Of a stretch of 64,000 nt of DNA, positions 47,835-56,838 are shown in pieces (within the stretch, counting starts at the first letter, position 1; the number at the start of each line of letters is the position of its first letter). A program made the position numbers and the translations under genes. The stretch is taken from positions 247,983-311,982 of the forward strand of contig NZ_JAKWFK010000007.1 of the NCBI RefSeq assembly GCF_029522115.1, read 5' to 3'. Source of the DNA: Trinickia sp. Y13 (lineage in GTDB: Bacteria > Pseudomonadota > Gammaproteobacteria > Burkholderiales > Burkholderiaceae). The notes under the pieces are model-generated. The model searched no databases, had not been told where the DNA came from, and saw only the letters and a program-made list of their open reading frames with translations.

Positions 47835-48608
47835 CTATAGTTGAAATCGAAATATAGCCGACCGGTCAACCCTGAAGATCAGTGAAATGTGCGTCCAACT
47901 GATTAGGCGGTAGCCGTATTTTTCCAGGTACCTATATATTTCAGAGCTCATTACGTCTCTAATCGAAAACGATACGCTTTCGACGATGATGATTTTAGGT
48001 TTGTATCGATCGAGGTTGATCGATCGCAGCACGTGATAATCATGCCCCTCCGCATCGATCGAAAGCAGATCGATTTCCTGGTTCGAGTAGCGGCTATGTT
48101 CCAACACGTCGTCGAGCGTGGTCGTCTCCACGTTGCGGACCGATACGGGTGCCTGGCCCTCCGCAGCGGCTGTTTCGGGGTCGAGAGTCGAGGTCAGTCC
48201 GTACTTGGAAAAGTTGTAGGCCTGTTTAACGGTTTTCTCGCTTGAGATCGCCGCGCAAATATTGACGTCCGAGGCCCTGGCGAGCTTGAATGCTTCGATT
48301 TTTATGGGATCCATGTCGATGTTGATCCCGCGCCAACCGCGTTTGTGCAAGGCGTACGTATTCGAAAATTTTATTGGATGGTATGCGCCGACATCGACGT
48401 AGATCCCTTTGTTGCACGCCGGGCTGATTATCTCCCGCAGCACTGCGTCCTCGCCAAACTGCGAATAATATAGCCGCGCGACACGCGTAATCCATGTCTT
48501 TCGCACTAACCAAAGAAAATGTCCGGCGCTTTTGAATGTGTTCATATGAATGCACACCGTGGGAGCCGATCGATTGCGGTAGATTAGCTTATTTCGATCT
48601 ATTTTCAA
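47835..48608 (-). CDS. FkbM family methyltransferase in a low-GC patch
   Basis: 257 residues; an ATG at 48545 (MNTFKSAGHF) is an alternative start. The FkbM core is clear: YYSQFGEDAVLREI, GIYVDVGAYHPIKFSNTYAL (the SAM-binding strand and loop) and IDLLSIDAEGHDYHVLRSI. Such enzymes O-methylate sugars, polysaccharides or lipids. Base composition is clearly lower in GC than all surrounding genes (some 60-base stretches near 42 percent), so recent transfer is likely. No glycosyltransferase or capsule genes are beside it, so it is an isolated cargo gene. Confidence 0.85.
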   Translation of the reverse strand: MKIDRNKLIYRNRSAPTVCIHMNTFKSAGHFLWLVRKTWITRVARLYYSQFGEDAVLREIISPACNKGIYVDVGAYHPIKFSNTYALHKRGWRGINIDMDPIKIEAFKLARASDVNICAAISSEKTVKQAYNFSKYGLTSTLDPETAAAEGQAPVSVRNVETTTLDDVLEHSRYSNQEIDLLSIDAEGHDYHVLRSINLDRYKPKIIIVESVSFSIRDVMSSEIYRYLEKYGYRLISWTHISLIFRVDRSAIFRFQL

Positions 48609-49079
48609 GGGTAACGCTATTAATCGATAATCGTCTGATCATCACAAGAAAGCCAATCTGAATGTATGTCGAATGTCGAATCCCGATATTTGGGAGATTG
48701 CTGCTTATCTTTTCCTTGGTGCATTCTTTGTTATTTTGGTGATTCGTTCAAAGAGCGGGTATGAAATATTTGCTGGCGATTGGTCGAATCATTTTGCGGT
48801 ATCAGGTGGTGAATTGTTGACCGGTGGCCAATTTTAGCGTGTCGCGTTGGCCGAAAAATCCGAAAAAGGGGTTCGGCAGCGAGATCACATGTAGCGGTTA
48901 CGATGCATGGCTGCGTTCAATCGGCAAATGTTTTCGGCGCTCGGCAACCGGCGAAGAACCGTAATGCAGAGACGGCAAGCAATGGTCGCCGCTCGCATTC
49001 CGAACGGCGAGTCGATTTGGACGGTGGCCCGCGATCTGTACATTTGACCGATGGAGCGGGGCATCCTACGATATCCGCC
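48609..49079. other. Gene-poor, partly AT-rich intergenic stretch
   Basis: No convincing gene. The first 220 bases continue the low GC of the FkbM gene. At 48824-48860 GTGGCCAATTTTAG and GTTGGCCGAAAAATC occur 22 bases apart, resembling the subterminal repeats of IS21-family elements, which may be a scar. From about 48860 the GC content returns to normal. Confidence 0.4.
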
Positions 49080-49823
49080 ATGAATCCCGATCACTTCAGC
49101 GCCGTCGCCAAGCAGTATGTTGCGTCGCGGCCCACGTATCCGCCGGCGCTTTTCTCGTGGCTCGCCACGCAATGTCCCGTGCGGGAGCTCGTGTGGGACG
49201 TTGGGGCGGGCAATGGTCAGGCGTCGATCGCTTTGGCTGCCCATTTCGCCAAGGTGTGGGCTACCGACTTGAGCGAGGCTCAGATCTCGCAGGCGCCTGC
49301 GCACGAACGCGTCGAGTATCGCGTCTCGCCGGCGGACCACAGCGGCCTAGGCGACAGCACTGCAGACGCCGTCACCGTCGCGCAAGCGCTGCACTGGTTC
49401 GACCTCGATCGCTTTTACGCCGAAGTGAGGCGCGTGCTGAAACCCGGCGGTCTGATCGCGGCCTGGACCTACGGGGTGCTGCATGTCGAAGGCGATGCGG
49501 TCGAAGAACGGGTGAGCCACTTTTATCATCAAGTGGTCGGCCCTTATTGGCCTGCCGAGCGGCATCATGTCGAAACGGCGTATGCGGAGCTGCCGTTTCC
49601 CTTCGAACCCGTCGCAAGTCCCCCATTTGCTATCCGGCTCGCTTTGACGCTCGACGAACTGCTCGGCTACTGCCGCAGCTGGTCGGCCACGGGGCGCTAT
49701 CGCAGCGCAACGGGCAGCGATCCTGTCGCCGCGCTGGCGGCCGAACTCGCTCCCGTCTGGGGCGAGCCCGATCGACGCCGTGAAGTGACGTGGCCGATCG
49801 CGATGCGGGCGGGCTTTCGCTGA
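49080..49823 (+). CDS. Class I SAM-dependent methyltransferase
   Basis: 247 residues from the ATG at 49080 (MNPDHFSAVAKQYVASRPTY), the usual family start; an open extension of 59 codons upstream has no support. The SAM-binding motif is VWDVGAGNGQASIALA near residue 40, followed by ATDLSEAQISQA and ADAVTVAQALHWFDLDRFY, typical of the UbiE/trans-aconitate methyltransferase-like group. RVLKPGGLIAAWTYG is the post-motif strand. The substrate is unknown. It is a lone rightward gene after the low-GC patch. Confidence 0.86.
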   Translation: MNPDHFSAVAKQYVASRPTYPPALFSWLATQCPVRELVWDVGAGNGQASIALAAHFAKVWATDLSEAQISQAPAHERVEYRVSPADHSGLGDSTADAVTVAQALHWFDLDRFYAEVRRVLKPGGLIAAWTYGVLHVEGDAVEERVSHFYHQVVGPYWPAERHHVETAYAELPFPFEPVASPPFAIRLALTLDELLGYCRSWSATGRYRSATGSDPVAALAAELAPVWGEPDRRREVTWPIAMRAGFR

Positions 49824-50177
49824 AGCCAGCGTGCGCTGTGCAATGGCGCGGCGAGCGATGGCGCGCCGCGCGACCTCGCACTCATCTCATCTCGATAGTG
49901 TTCCGGGCGGTGGCCGCCGCGATGTCAGCGCAATCGCATGCGATAATGCGCCCGCTCGCGACAGGTTCGTGGTCGCCACGCTTTGTGTGCGCATCTTCGT
50001 TCCAGGGGTCGTCCCGCCGGTTGGCGGGCAGGTTCGGTCCGAAATCGGATTTTTACCCCGCTTCGCACCACTTTTCGCCAGCGCGCCGTTATGCCAGCCG
50101 CGCTGGCGTGACCCACCTCAACGGATGTTCGCTGCCCGCGAACCACCCTATTCGAAGATGGCGCAGTCGGCCATTGC
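49824..50177. other. Intergenic region without recognised content
   Basis: 354 bases of ordinary GC content between the methyltransferase and the acyltransferase. It holds several short dyads but no tRNA, promoter pair or known RNA element that I can support. Small open frames here lack ribosome sites. Confidence 0.4.
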
Positions 50178-51068
50178 ATGCAGGAACAGCTAGTGAAACA
50201 ACTCGGTCATGCCTTTCTCATCGCGCTGCTGCGGGCGTTGTCGATTCTTCCTTACCCGCTGGTCGCGAGGTTGGGTAGCGCTATCGGCGCGGCGCTCTAT
50301 GCAGTGCCCAGCCGACGCAAGCAGGTCGTGCTGGTGAACTTGCGCCTCTGCTTTCCGGAGAAGACCGAACTCGAGCGCCAAACACTCGCGAAGGCGCATT
50401 TTCGGCACGTGGTTCGCAGCTATCTCGAGCGCGGGATTCAGTGGTTCGGCAGTGCTCGGGCGATCGAGGATATCGTCCAGATCGAAAGCAAGATCGACCT
50501 GGAAGACACGAACGCTCCGCCCACCATCTTCATGGGATTTCACTTCGTGGGCATCGAAGTTGGGTGCATGCGCTACTCGATGCAGTTGCCCGTCGCGTCG
50601 CTGTTCACGCCGATGTCGAACCGGCGCTTGTGCGATCTGGCGAGGCGGCAACGCGGTAGATTCGGCGCCGAGATGATCGAACGCGCCACGAGCGCCAGAA
50701 AAGTCATCGGCATTCTTCGATCTGGCAAGCCTGTCATGCTCGCGGCGGACATGGACCACGGCATCGAGAACTCCGTCTTCGTTCCGTTCTTCGGTGTTCC
50801 CGCTTGCACGCTGACCTCCATCTCGCGCCTTGCGAAGCTGGGCCGCGCGAGGGTGGTGCCGTTCGTGACGGAGGTGTTGCCGGATTTCAAAGGATACAAA
50901 TTGTCGATCTTCGAGCCGCTCGAAGGGTTTCCTTCCGAAAGCGACACGGACGATGCCGCGAGAATGAACGCATTTCTCGAGGCCCAGATCCTGCGCTTTC
51001 CCGATCAGTACTACTGGGTGCATCGGCGCTTCAAAAACCGGCCGGCTGGGGAGCCGGGGGTTTATTGA
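50178..51068 (+). CDS. LpxL/HtrB-like lipid A acyltransferase
   Basis: 296 residues, LPLAT superfamily. An N-terminal membrane-associated helix (FLIALLRALSILPYPLVARL) is followed by the acyltransferase core with the catalytic HX4E box HFVGIE near residue 119. Further motifs are ASLFTPMSNRRLCDL, ILRSGKPVMLAADMDHG and FRFPDQYYWVH-like QILRFPDQYYWVHRRFKNRP. It would add a secondary acyl chain to lipid A on the inner face of the inner membrane. In Burkholderia such genes often sit beside metK; here it stands alone, so it may be an extra paralogue. Confidence 0.87.
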   Translation: MQEQLVKQLGHAFLIALLRALSILPYPLVARLGSAIGAALYAVPSRRKQVVLVNLRLCFPEKTELERQTLAKAHFRHVVRSYLERGIQWFGSARAIEDIVQIESKIDLEDTNAPPTIFMGFHFVGIEVGCMRYSMQLPVASLFTPMSNRRLCDLARRQRGRFGAEMIERATSARKVIGILRSGKPVMLAADMDHGIENSVFVPFFGVPACTLTSISRLAKLGRARVVPFVTEVLPDFKGYKLSIFEPLEGFPSESDTDDAARMNAFLEAQILRFPDQYYWVHRRFKNRPAGEPGVY

Positions 51069-51082
51069 GGGGACGCTAACGG

Positions 51083-51461
51083 CTAGTACGCCTGAACGAG
51101 AATTTCCACGCCACCAGGCTCGAGTTGAAGTTTGCCTCCGGAAAAGCGCCGTTTCGAGAACGCGGTCGAGTAGTCGCCCATTGGGACGCAAACCCGCTTC
51201 ATTTCCTTGGAAAGATTGAGCACGAAAGTGATCCGCCTGTTGTCGGCGCTCCTTACCGCAATTTCCACGCCATCGGGGAGTTCGAGTCCGGCGCCGATGC
51301 CGGCCGATGCGCCCCAGCAGCAGTCGAGTTGATTGCTCGTCCAAAACGGTTTCGATGTAATAAACGCTGCCTTTGCCGTGTAGGTTGCGCGTGATCGCGG
51401 CCCCGCCCGCAAAATATTCGCTGGCGTAGGTGGCAATCGTCTCGCCTTTCGAAATCGCGAG
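51083..51461 (-). pseudogene. Frameshifted C-terminal remnant of a GH42 beta-galactosidase
   Basis: Two leftward frames carry successive parts of one C-terminal domain. The first (51461 down to about 51310) reads IATYASEYFAGGAAITRNLH then GKGSVYYIETVLDEQSTRLL. The second (about 51300 to the stop at 51083) reads LELPDGVEIAVRSADNRRIT and ends LEPGGVEILVQAY. Both resemble the end of GH42 beta-galactosidases. The switch coincides with the direct repeat GCCGATGC-CG-GCCGATGC (51293-51310), a 10-base duplication that would shift the frame. An in-frame TAG at 51462-51464 truncates it upstream. The catalytic barrel is absent. Confidence 0.72.
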
Positions 51462-51523
51462 CTAGGTGTCGATGCATCGACCCGATGCCCAGCGCAAGCG
51501 CAGCCGGCTGGCGATGCGCTCGC

Positions 51524-51976
51524 CTATTCGGCACGGATGATCTTCGGCAAATAGCTCGCCAGCACGATAGACGTGGTGACGGGCCCGAATCTGGCAAGCG
51601 CATCGATTGCGCTTTCCAACTGGCTCATTTCTTCGACCACGATGCGAACTAGGAAGCAGTCCTCTCCGGTGATCCTATGCGCCTCGATGATTTCGGGCAT
51701 TGCCTCGAAAGCGCGCAGGCAATGCGCGATTTCGGCGTGAGTGGTGCGGATTCGCACGAGTGCGGCGATCGGCCGACCGACAAGGCGGGGATTGACGCGG
51801 GCCGTGTAACCTTCGATGACCCCTTGTTCCTCGAGCCGCCTGATCCGGGCGGTGACAGCGGGTTGAGACAGCCCAATCTGCTTGCCAAGCTCCGTGTTGG
51901 TGATGCGAGCATTGCTCTGCAGCACCTCGAGAATCCGCCAATCAAGCTTGTCCAACACGACCGACTTAGTTTTCAT
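51524..51976 (-). CDS. Lrp/AsnC family transcriptional regulator
   Basis: 150 residues. The N-terminal helix-turn-helix (about 8-65: LDKLDWRILEVLQSNARITN, QIGLSQPAVTARIRRLEEQG) is followed by the RAM effector domain (about 70-145, RITGEDCFLVRIVVEEMSQL). Such regulators sense amino acids. It is divergent from the small hydrolase at 52101, with a perfect 13-base palindrome just before its own start, consistent with autoregulation. A role for the amino acid importer at 52901 is possible. Confidence 0.92.
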   Translation of the reverse strand: MKTKSVVLDKLDWRILEVLQSNARITNTELGKQIGLSQPAVTARIRRLEEQGVIEGYTARVNPRLVGRPIAALVRIRTTHAEIAHCLRAFEAMPEIIEAHRITGEDCFLVRIVVEEMSQLESAIDALARFGPVTTSIVLASYLPKIIRAE

Positions 51977-51991
51977 TCGTGAGCACCGATC

Positions 51992-52004
51992 AATTCAGTG
52001 AATT
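51992..52004. promoter_or_regulatory. Palindrome AATTCAGTGAATT before the AsnC-family gene
   Basis: AATTCA-G-TGAATT is a perfect 13-base dyad, 15 bases upstream of the regulator start codon in the divergent region. Lrp/AsnC sites are AT-rich dyads of about this size, so autoregulation is likely. Confidence 0.5.
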
Positions 52005-52100
52005 TGTTCGCGCATGAGCAGCAATTCATTCGATCTCCGATGTTGCCTGAGTTCGCGCGCTTTTACACTGGGCACTCGTTCATTCACGGAGATCGGGCAG

Positions 52101-52637
52101 ATGAGTTCCCCAGTTTTTGTCGTTCCCGGCATCGGTAATTCCGGCCCATCGCACTGGCAAAGCCTATGGCTGAATGCACACGGAGACTGGCTCCGCCTCG
52201 CTGTCGAGGATTGGGATCACGTAGTCTGCGATGACTGGGTATCGGCGATCGACCGGCAATTGCCGGCAGACTCGAGCGAGGTGGTCATCGTCGCACACAG
52301 CCTCGGATGTTTGGCCGTGGTGCACTGGGCTTGTCGATGCGCCCGGAACATTCGCGGTGCGTTGCTGGTGGCCGTGCCTGACCCGGCGTCCTTGGCATTT
52401 CCGCGGGATGAGGCTAGCGGCTTCGAGCCGCTGCCCGCACAGCGATTGCCGTTTCCGACGACGATCGTATCGAGCAGCAACGATCCTTATGCCAGCGTGG
52501 AACATGCGCGTGGCTGTGCAGCCGCATGGGGCGGTGAACTCGTCGGAGTCGGGGCGAAGGGGCATCTGAACGCAGACAGCAACTTGGGTAATTGGGACGA
52601 AGGGTTTCAATTGCTGAAGAGGATGAAGAAAGACTGA
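52101..52637 (+). CDS. RBBP9/YdeN family serine hydrolase
   Basis: 178 residues from the ATG at 52101 (MSSPVFVVPGIGNSGPSHWQ); an open extension of 29 codons upstream is unsupported. This is a small alpha/beta hydrolase. The nucleophile Ser lies in VIVAHSLGCLAVVHWA, the acid in the SSSNDPYASVEHA segment and the catalytic His in GAKGHLNADSNLGNW. The family has poorly known substrates. It is divergent from the AsnC regulator. Weak ribosome site. Confidence 0.88.
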   Translation: MSSPVFVVPGIGNSGPSHWQSLWLNAHGDWLRLAVEDWDHVVCDDWVSAIDRQLPADSSEVVIVAHSLGCLAVVHWACRCARNIRGALLVAVPDPASLAFPRDEASGFEPLPAQRLPFPTTIVSSSNDPYASVEHARGCAAAWGGELVGVGAKGHLNADSNLGNWDEGFQLLKRMKKD

Positions 52638-52900
52638 TCTGGGGCGCACCGGCCAGTGTCGCCGCTCGTCGTGGCGAACGGCCGCGCCGCCTGCATCGCC
52701 AAAATTGGCCTCGCAATGAGGAATAAAGCCGACTTGCGTCCTCGTTTTTAACGTCCAAGACTGGGCGTCAATCCGATTCGCCAGATAGTTGTCCGGTATA
52801 TCGGATAAACGGATGTCTGAGTCGACGCATTCGCGCGTGCCGATGGCGCCGATGCCGGTTCGTCCGTCCCGGAATGCTCTCTCCGACGAGGACCCAAGTC

Positions 52901-53740
52901 ATGAAGCTTGCGAAACGAGGCGCCCAGGCTGCGCTGTTGCTCTCATTTGCCGGATTGCTCGCGATGACCGCCTGCACGAAGGTGTCCACGCCCGCCTCGC
53001 CGCAAGCCACCGCAGCACCGTCCACGCTGCAGGCCGTATTGCAGAGAGGCACGCTGCGCGTCGGCGATTGTCTGACGTTTGCGCCCTTCGGGTTTTACGA
53101 CAAGAACGGGCAGCCCGATGGCTATGACGTCGACTTGGCGAAGGAACTGGCCAAGGAGATGGGCGTGAAGCTGGAAGTGGTGAATACGACCAGCGCGAAC
53201 CGCATTCCCAATCTGCAGACGAGCAAGGTCGATGTCGTGTTCTGCAATTTCACGCGCAATCTGGAGCGCGCGAAGGTCATCGAATTCACCACGCCATACG
53301 TCGTCGCGAGCGAAGCCCTGCTCGTCAAGAAAAGCAGCGGCATCAAGTCCATCAAGGACATGAGCAACCGTACGATCGCCACGGTCAAAGGTTCGACCAA
53401 TGGCGACGAAGTCCGGGCGCTGAACATGGCCGTCAAAATCCAGGAGTACGACAGCTCGCAAGCGGCGATTCTGGCCGTCAAGCAAGGCCAGGCCGATGCC
53501 ATGATCGAAGACAACAACTTCCTTGCCTATCAAGCGAAGCTCGATCCCGATCTGACGGTCACCGACGAAGCGCTGGTGCCACTCGAATACAACGCGTTCG
53601 GCGTCAAAGCCGGAGATCAAGCCTGGCTCAACTACTTGAACTTGTTCCTGTTCAACATCAATGCGTCCAAGCTCAACGCGCAGCTTTACAAGAAGTGGTT
53701 CGGCGTCGATCCACATTACTCGCTGAATCCGCAGTTTTAA
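52901..53740 (+). CDS. Polar amino acid ABC transporter substrate-binding lipoprotein
   Basis: 279 residues from the ATG at 52901 (MKLAKRGAQA), with GAGGA 8 bases upstream; an earlier in-frame start at 52874 lacks one. A lipoprotein signal has its Cys at residue 25 (AMTAC). The PBPb-type binding protein follows (LRVGDCLTFAPFGFYDKNGQ, PDGYDVDLAKELAKEMG) and ends LYKKWFGVDPHYSLNPQF. It presents a polar amino acid or related small acid to the two permeases. It is the first gene of a rightward importer operon; the dyad TCCGGTATATCGGA at 52792 lies upstream. Confidence 0.9.
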   Translation: MKLAKRGAQAALLLSFAGLLAMTACTKVSTPASPQATAAPSTLQAVLQRGTLRVGDCLTFAPFGFYDKNGQPDGYDVDLAKELAKEMGVKLEVVNTTSANRIPNLQTSKVDVVFCNFTRNLERAKVIEFTTPYVVASEALLVKKSSGIKSIKDMSNRTIATVKGSTNGDEVRALNMAVKIQEYDSSQAAILAVKQGQADAMIEDNNFLAYQAKLDPDLTVTDEALVPLEYNAFGVKAGDQAWLNYLNLFLFNINASKLNAQLYKKWFGVDPHYSLNPQF

Positions 53741-53790
53741 GGCGCGCAGCGCGCCGCGTGCGGACGAGTTCCAACGATGCGGAGGGCGAG

Positions 53791-54507
53791 ATGGGTTACG
53801 AGTGGTTGACGCTCTGGGGCTATGTGCCGGAGTTCATCAAAGCGAGTTGGCTGACGTTGCAGGTGACTGTGCTCTCGTTCGTGTTGGCGGTGGCGCTGGG
53901 ATTGCTGACAGCGCTCGCGAGCGTCTCCGCGCTCGGCGCGCTGCGTTTCATCGCGCGCGCCTACGTGGAAATCATCCGCAATACGCCCGTCCTATTGCAG
54001 ATTTTCATCGTCTTCTTCGGCTTGCCATCCGCCGGCATTGCTCTGGACGCGTACTGGGCCGGCGTGATCGCGCTTGGCTTGAACGTCGGCGCTTACTTAT
54101 CTGAAGTGTTTCGCGCTGGCATTCAATCCGTGCCGCGGGGGCAGTTGGAGGCTGCCGCGATCCTCGGACTCGAGAGGACGCAAATTTTCAAGGAGATCGT
54201 GCTGCCACAAGCGGCGCGTGCGGTGTATCCGACGATCGTGAATTATTTGATTCAGTTGCTGCTGGGCACGTCGCTGCTATCGGCTATCGCGCTGCCGGAA
54301 TTGACGGGGACGGCGACGGTGATCAATTCGCGAACGCTGCTTTATGTGCAGACGTTCGCCGTGACACTGGCTGCGTACCTCGTGCTCAGCAACGCACTGT
54401 CGTGGCTCGCTGGGCAGCTTGGCGCGCGCGTCTTTCATCCCCCCTTGCTCATTCGAGCGCGCACGCGTTCGGGCGGTTGGCCGCTGCGCAGAACCAATCG
54501 AGCTTGA
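53791..54507 (+). CDS. Polar amino acid ABC transporter permease (HisM/GlnP type)
   Basis: 238 residues from the ATG at 53791, with GGAGGGCG upstream; 32 in-frame codons upstream overlap the binding protein gene end. About five membrane helices are predicted, starting FIKASWLTLQVTVLSFVLAV. The family motif RAYVEIIRNTPVLLQIFIVF and the ATPase loop QLEAAAILGLERTQIFKEIV are intact. It forms a channel with the 54529 permease. A basic C-terminal tail (RARTRSGGWPLRRTNRA) is unusual but harmless. Confidence 0.9.
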   Translation: MGYEWLTLWGYVPEFIKASWLTLQVTVLSFVLAVALGLLTALASVSALGALRFIARAYVEIIRNTPVLLQIFIVFFGLPSAGIALDAYWAGVIALGLNVGAYLSEVFRAGIQSVPRGQLEAAAILGLERTQIFKEIVLPQAARAVYPTIVNYLIQLLLGTSLLSAIALPELTGTATVINSRTLLYVQTFAVTLAAYLVLSNALSWLAGQLGARVFHPPLLIRARTRSGGWPLRRTNRA

Positions 54508-54528
54508 CCTACGCATTGGAGCGGGACC

Positions 54529-55173
54529 ATGTCAGTCGATTTGTTGAAAACCAGTCTTGCGATCCTGCTACAAGGACTGGAGACGACGTTGCTGCTTTCA
54601 GCCGCGGCAATCGTAGGCGGCACCTTGATGGGGCTCGTCGCTGCAGTGTTGCGCTCGTTCGGGCCATGGGGCACGCCCGGCATCGCCAAGCTCTATACCG
54701 AACTCTTTCGCGGCACGCCGGTGCTCATCACGCTGATGTTCATCTACTTCGGCGTCTCGTACTTCGGGTATGCGATCGATGTGTTTGCGGCGGGTGCGAT
54801 CGGCCTCAGTGTTTATCAAGGCGCGTATATCGCAGAAGTGTTCAGGTCGGGAATCGAGTCGGTGCCGAAAGGGCAGTGGGAAGTGTCGCAGATTCTCGGC
54901 TTGAGCAAGATTCAGGCGTTCTTTTTCGTGGTGCTGCCGCAAACGGGGAGGATCGTATTGCCTCCGCTCGTGGGCCAGTATCTCTCGCTCATCAAGGACA
55001 CGTCGATCGTCAGCATGATCGGCATGTCCGAGTTGATGCATGGCGGCCAAGCCATCGTCGACCGAATCGGCAAACCCGTGGAAATTTACGGGCTCGTCGC
55101 GCTCATTTACTTTGTCGTGTGCTTCCCGCTTTCGCAATGGGTGCGCCATCACGATAGGAGGAGATTGTCGTGA
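54529..55173 (+). CDS. Polar amino acid ABC transporter permease, second subunit
   Basis: 214 residues. Membrane helices and motifs mirror the previous gene: [40 protein letters not shown] and the ATPase loop [24 protein letters not shown] lies 8 bases before the ATG. It overlaps the ATPase start by 4 bases, so translation is coupled. It is part of the 52901-55922 importer. Confidence 0.9.
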   Translation: MSVDLLKTSLAILLQGLETTLLLSAAAIVGGTLMGLVAAVLRSFGPWGTPGIAKLYTELFRGTPVLITLMFIYFGVSYFGYAIDVFAAGAIGLSVYQGAYIAEVFRSGIESVPKGQWEVSQILGLSKIQAFFFVVLPQTGRIVLPPLVGQYLSLIKDTSIVSMIGMSELMHGGQAIVDRIGKPVEIYGLVALIYFVVCFPLSQWVRHHDRRRLS

Positions 55174-55922
55174 GCACTGAAACGATACTCAAGCCCATCA
55201 TTTCGCTTGCGGGTGTCAGCAAGTCATTCGGTTCGACGCGTGTGTTGAAAGAGATCAATCTCGAAGTGGGAGCGGGGGAAGTGCTGGTGCTGATCGGCGC
55301 GTCGGGGTCCGGTAAGAGCACCGTGTTGCGCATCATGGCTGGCCTCGAAACGTCGGATTCGGGCGAGGTGTGGGTCAACTCGGTGCCGTTGCACGACCCG
55401 CGCCGTGCGCGCGAAATTCACGGCCACGTGGGCATGGTTTTTCAGCAATTCAATTTGTTTCCCCACAAGACGGCGCTCGGAAACGTCATGCTCGCATTGA
55501 TCAAAGCGCGCAAGATGAGTCCTGCCGACGCGCGCAAGCGCGCGATGGACGCGCTCGACCGAGTGGGCCTGGCGGATCGGGCCGAGCACTACCCCAGCCA
55601 ATTATCGGGCGGGCAGCAGCAGCGCGTTGCGATTGCGCGCGCGCTAGCCGTGGAGCCGGGCATCATGTTCTTCGACGAAGCCACATCGGCGCTGGATCCG
55701 GAACTGGTCGGCGAAGTCACGGAGGTGATGCGCGGCCTGGCGCGCGACGGGATGACGATGGTCGTCGTCACGCATGAGATGGGCTTTGCGCGCAAGACCG
55801 CCGACCGGGTCGTTTTCATGGACAAGGGCGTGATCGCCGAGCAAGGCGAACCGGAACAAATTTTCGTCAATCCGGCTAACGAGCGCACGCGGCAGTTCTT
55901 GCATAGAGTCCTCGACCATTGA
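55170..55922 (+). CDS. Polar amino acid ABC transporter ATPase
   Basis: 250 residues from the GTG at 55170, preceded by AGGAG and overlapping the permease stop. Walker [10 protein letters not shown] near residue 41, Q-loop [20 protein letters not shown], signature [15 protein letters not shown] near 146, Walker [15 protein letters not shown] and the H-loop [10 protein letters not shown] are complete. This is the GlnQ/HisP type. It is the last gene of the importer operon. IclR and RidA genes follow in the same direction. Confidence 0.92.
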   Translation: MSTETILKPIISLAGVSKSFGSTRVLKEINLEVGAGEVLVLIGASGSGKSTVLRIMAGLETSDSGEVWVNSVPLHDPRRAREIHGHVGMVFQQFNLFPHKTALGNVMLALIKARKMSPADARKRAMDALDRVGLADRAEHYPSQLSGGQQQRVAIARALAVEPGIMFFDEATSALDPELVGEVTEVMRGLARDGMTMVVVTHEMGFARKTADRVVFMDKGVIAEQGEPEQIFVNPANERTRQFLHRVLDH

Positions 55923-56023
55923 TGCGTGGATTGCGTTGCCGTGCTTGCGAGTGCGTGCCCGCGGTAGACTCGCTTACTTGGCATGCCGCGTGCGGCGCAT
56001 GAACGGTTGGATGGAGTGAAAGG

Positions 56024-56773
56024 ATGACTGGTACGGAATCGTCGCGGGCAAGGGGTGTGGATCGCGTCATCGACATCTTTCGGCAATTGCATCTCGCACA
56101 GCGCCCCATGACGATGCGCGAGTTGATCGAGGCAACGGGGGCGCCGCGTTCGAGCATCTATGAGTTGGTCGCCATTCTCGGCGAGGCCGGCTGCCTCGAG
56201 ACCTCCGCCGACGGCAACGTGTTCTTCGGGCGCGAGATGCACTACTACGGCTCCGACTACGCGACGCACAACGACCTGATCAGCTGCTCGCATCAGGCGC
56301 TATTGGCGTTGGTGAGGAAGTACGAAGAGACGGCGCAGCTGTGCATGCTCGAAGGGAATAAGTACACCGTCGTGTTGTCGGAGCGTAGCGCGCGGCCGTT
56401 CAATATCAGCTCGGATATCGGCGTTAGAGTGCCGATTCCTTGGACGGCCACAGGCCGTCTGCTGCTGGGTCATTTGAATGCCGAGGAAATCCGCGCCCTC
56501 ATTCCAAGCGAGGATTTCGTTCTCGATAACGGCGTTCATATCGGATTCGACGAGTTCTTCCAAGACGTGCAGCGCGCCAAAGACCAAGGCTACTGCTGCA
56601 CGGAAGGGCTCTCCAACGCGTTTCGATTGTGCATGGCGGCTCCGATACGAGATCGCTCGGGTCAGCCGATTGCAGCGCTGTGTTTCATGACGGGCCGTGA
56701 TACGAGTCCCGAGCGGCGAGATGCGATGCTCGACGATCTGCTGCAGTCTGCGAAAGCGCTGTCGCACCGGTAA
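56024..56773 (+). CDS. IclR family transcriptional regulator
   Basis: 249 residues. An N-terminal winged helix (about 8-70: RVIDIFRQLHLAQRPMTMRE, GAPRSSIYELVAILGEAG) is followed by the IclR effector domain (about 85-245). SCSHQALLALVRKYEETAQL and WTATGRLLLGHLNAEEI are typical. IclR proteins sense carboxylates or aromatic acids. It lies 101 bases after the importer and 65 before RidA, so it probably controls this unit. The ATG follows GGAG and AAAGG sites. Confidence 0.9.
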   Translation: MTGTESSRARGVDRVIDIFRQLHLAQRPMTMRELIEATGAPRSSIYELVAILGEAGCLETSADGNVFFGREMHYYGSDYATHNDLISCSHQALLALVRKYEETAQLCMLEGNKYTVVLSERSARPFNISSDIGVRVPIPWTATGRLLLGHLNAEEIRALIPSEDFVLDNGVHIGFDEFFQDVQRAKDQGYCCTEGLSNAFRLCMAAPIRDRSGQPIAALCFMTGRDTSPERRDAMLDDLLQSAKALSHR

Positions 56774-56838
56774 GCTCGTGCGCGGGGTGCTGCGCTGGTG
56801 AGGGCCGAGCACTCAACGATTTTCAAAGGAGAGAAACG

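Noticed and set aside
49824..50177. SAM- or SAH-responsive RNA before the acyltransferase
   Set aside because: Considered because such acyltransferases often neighbour metK, but no riboswitch core could be identified and metK is absent.
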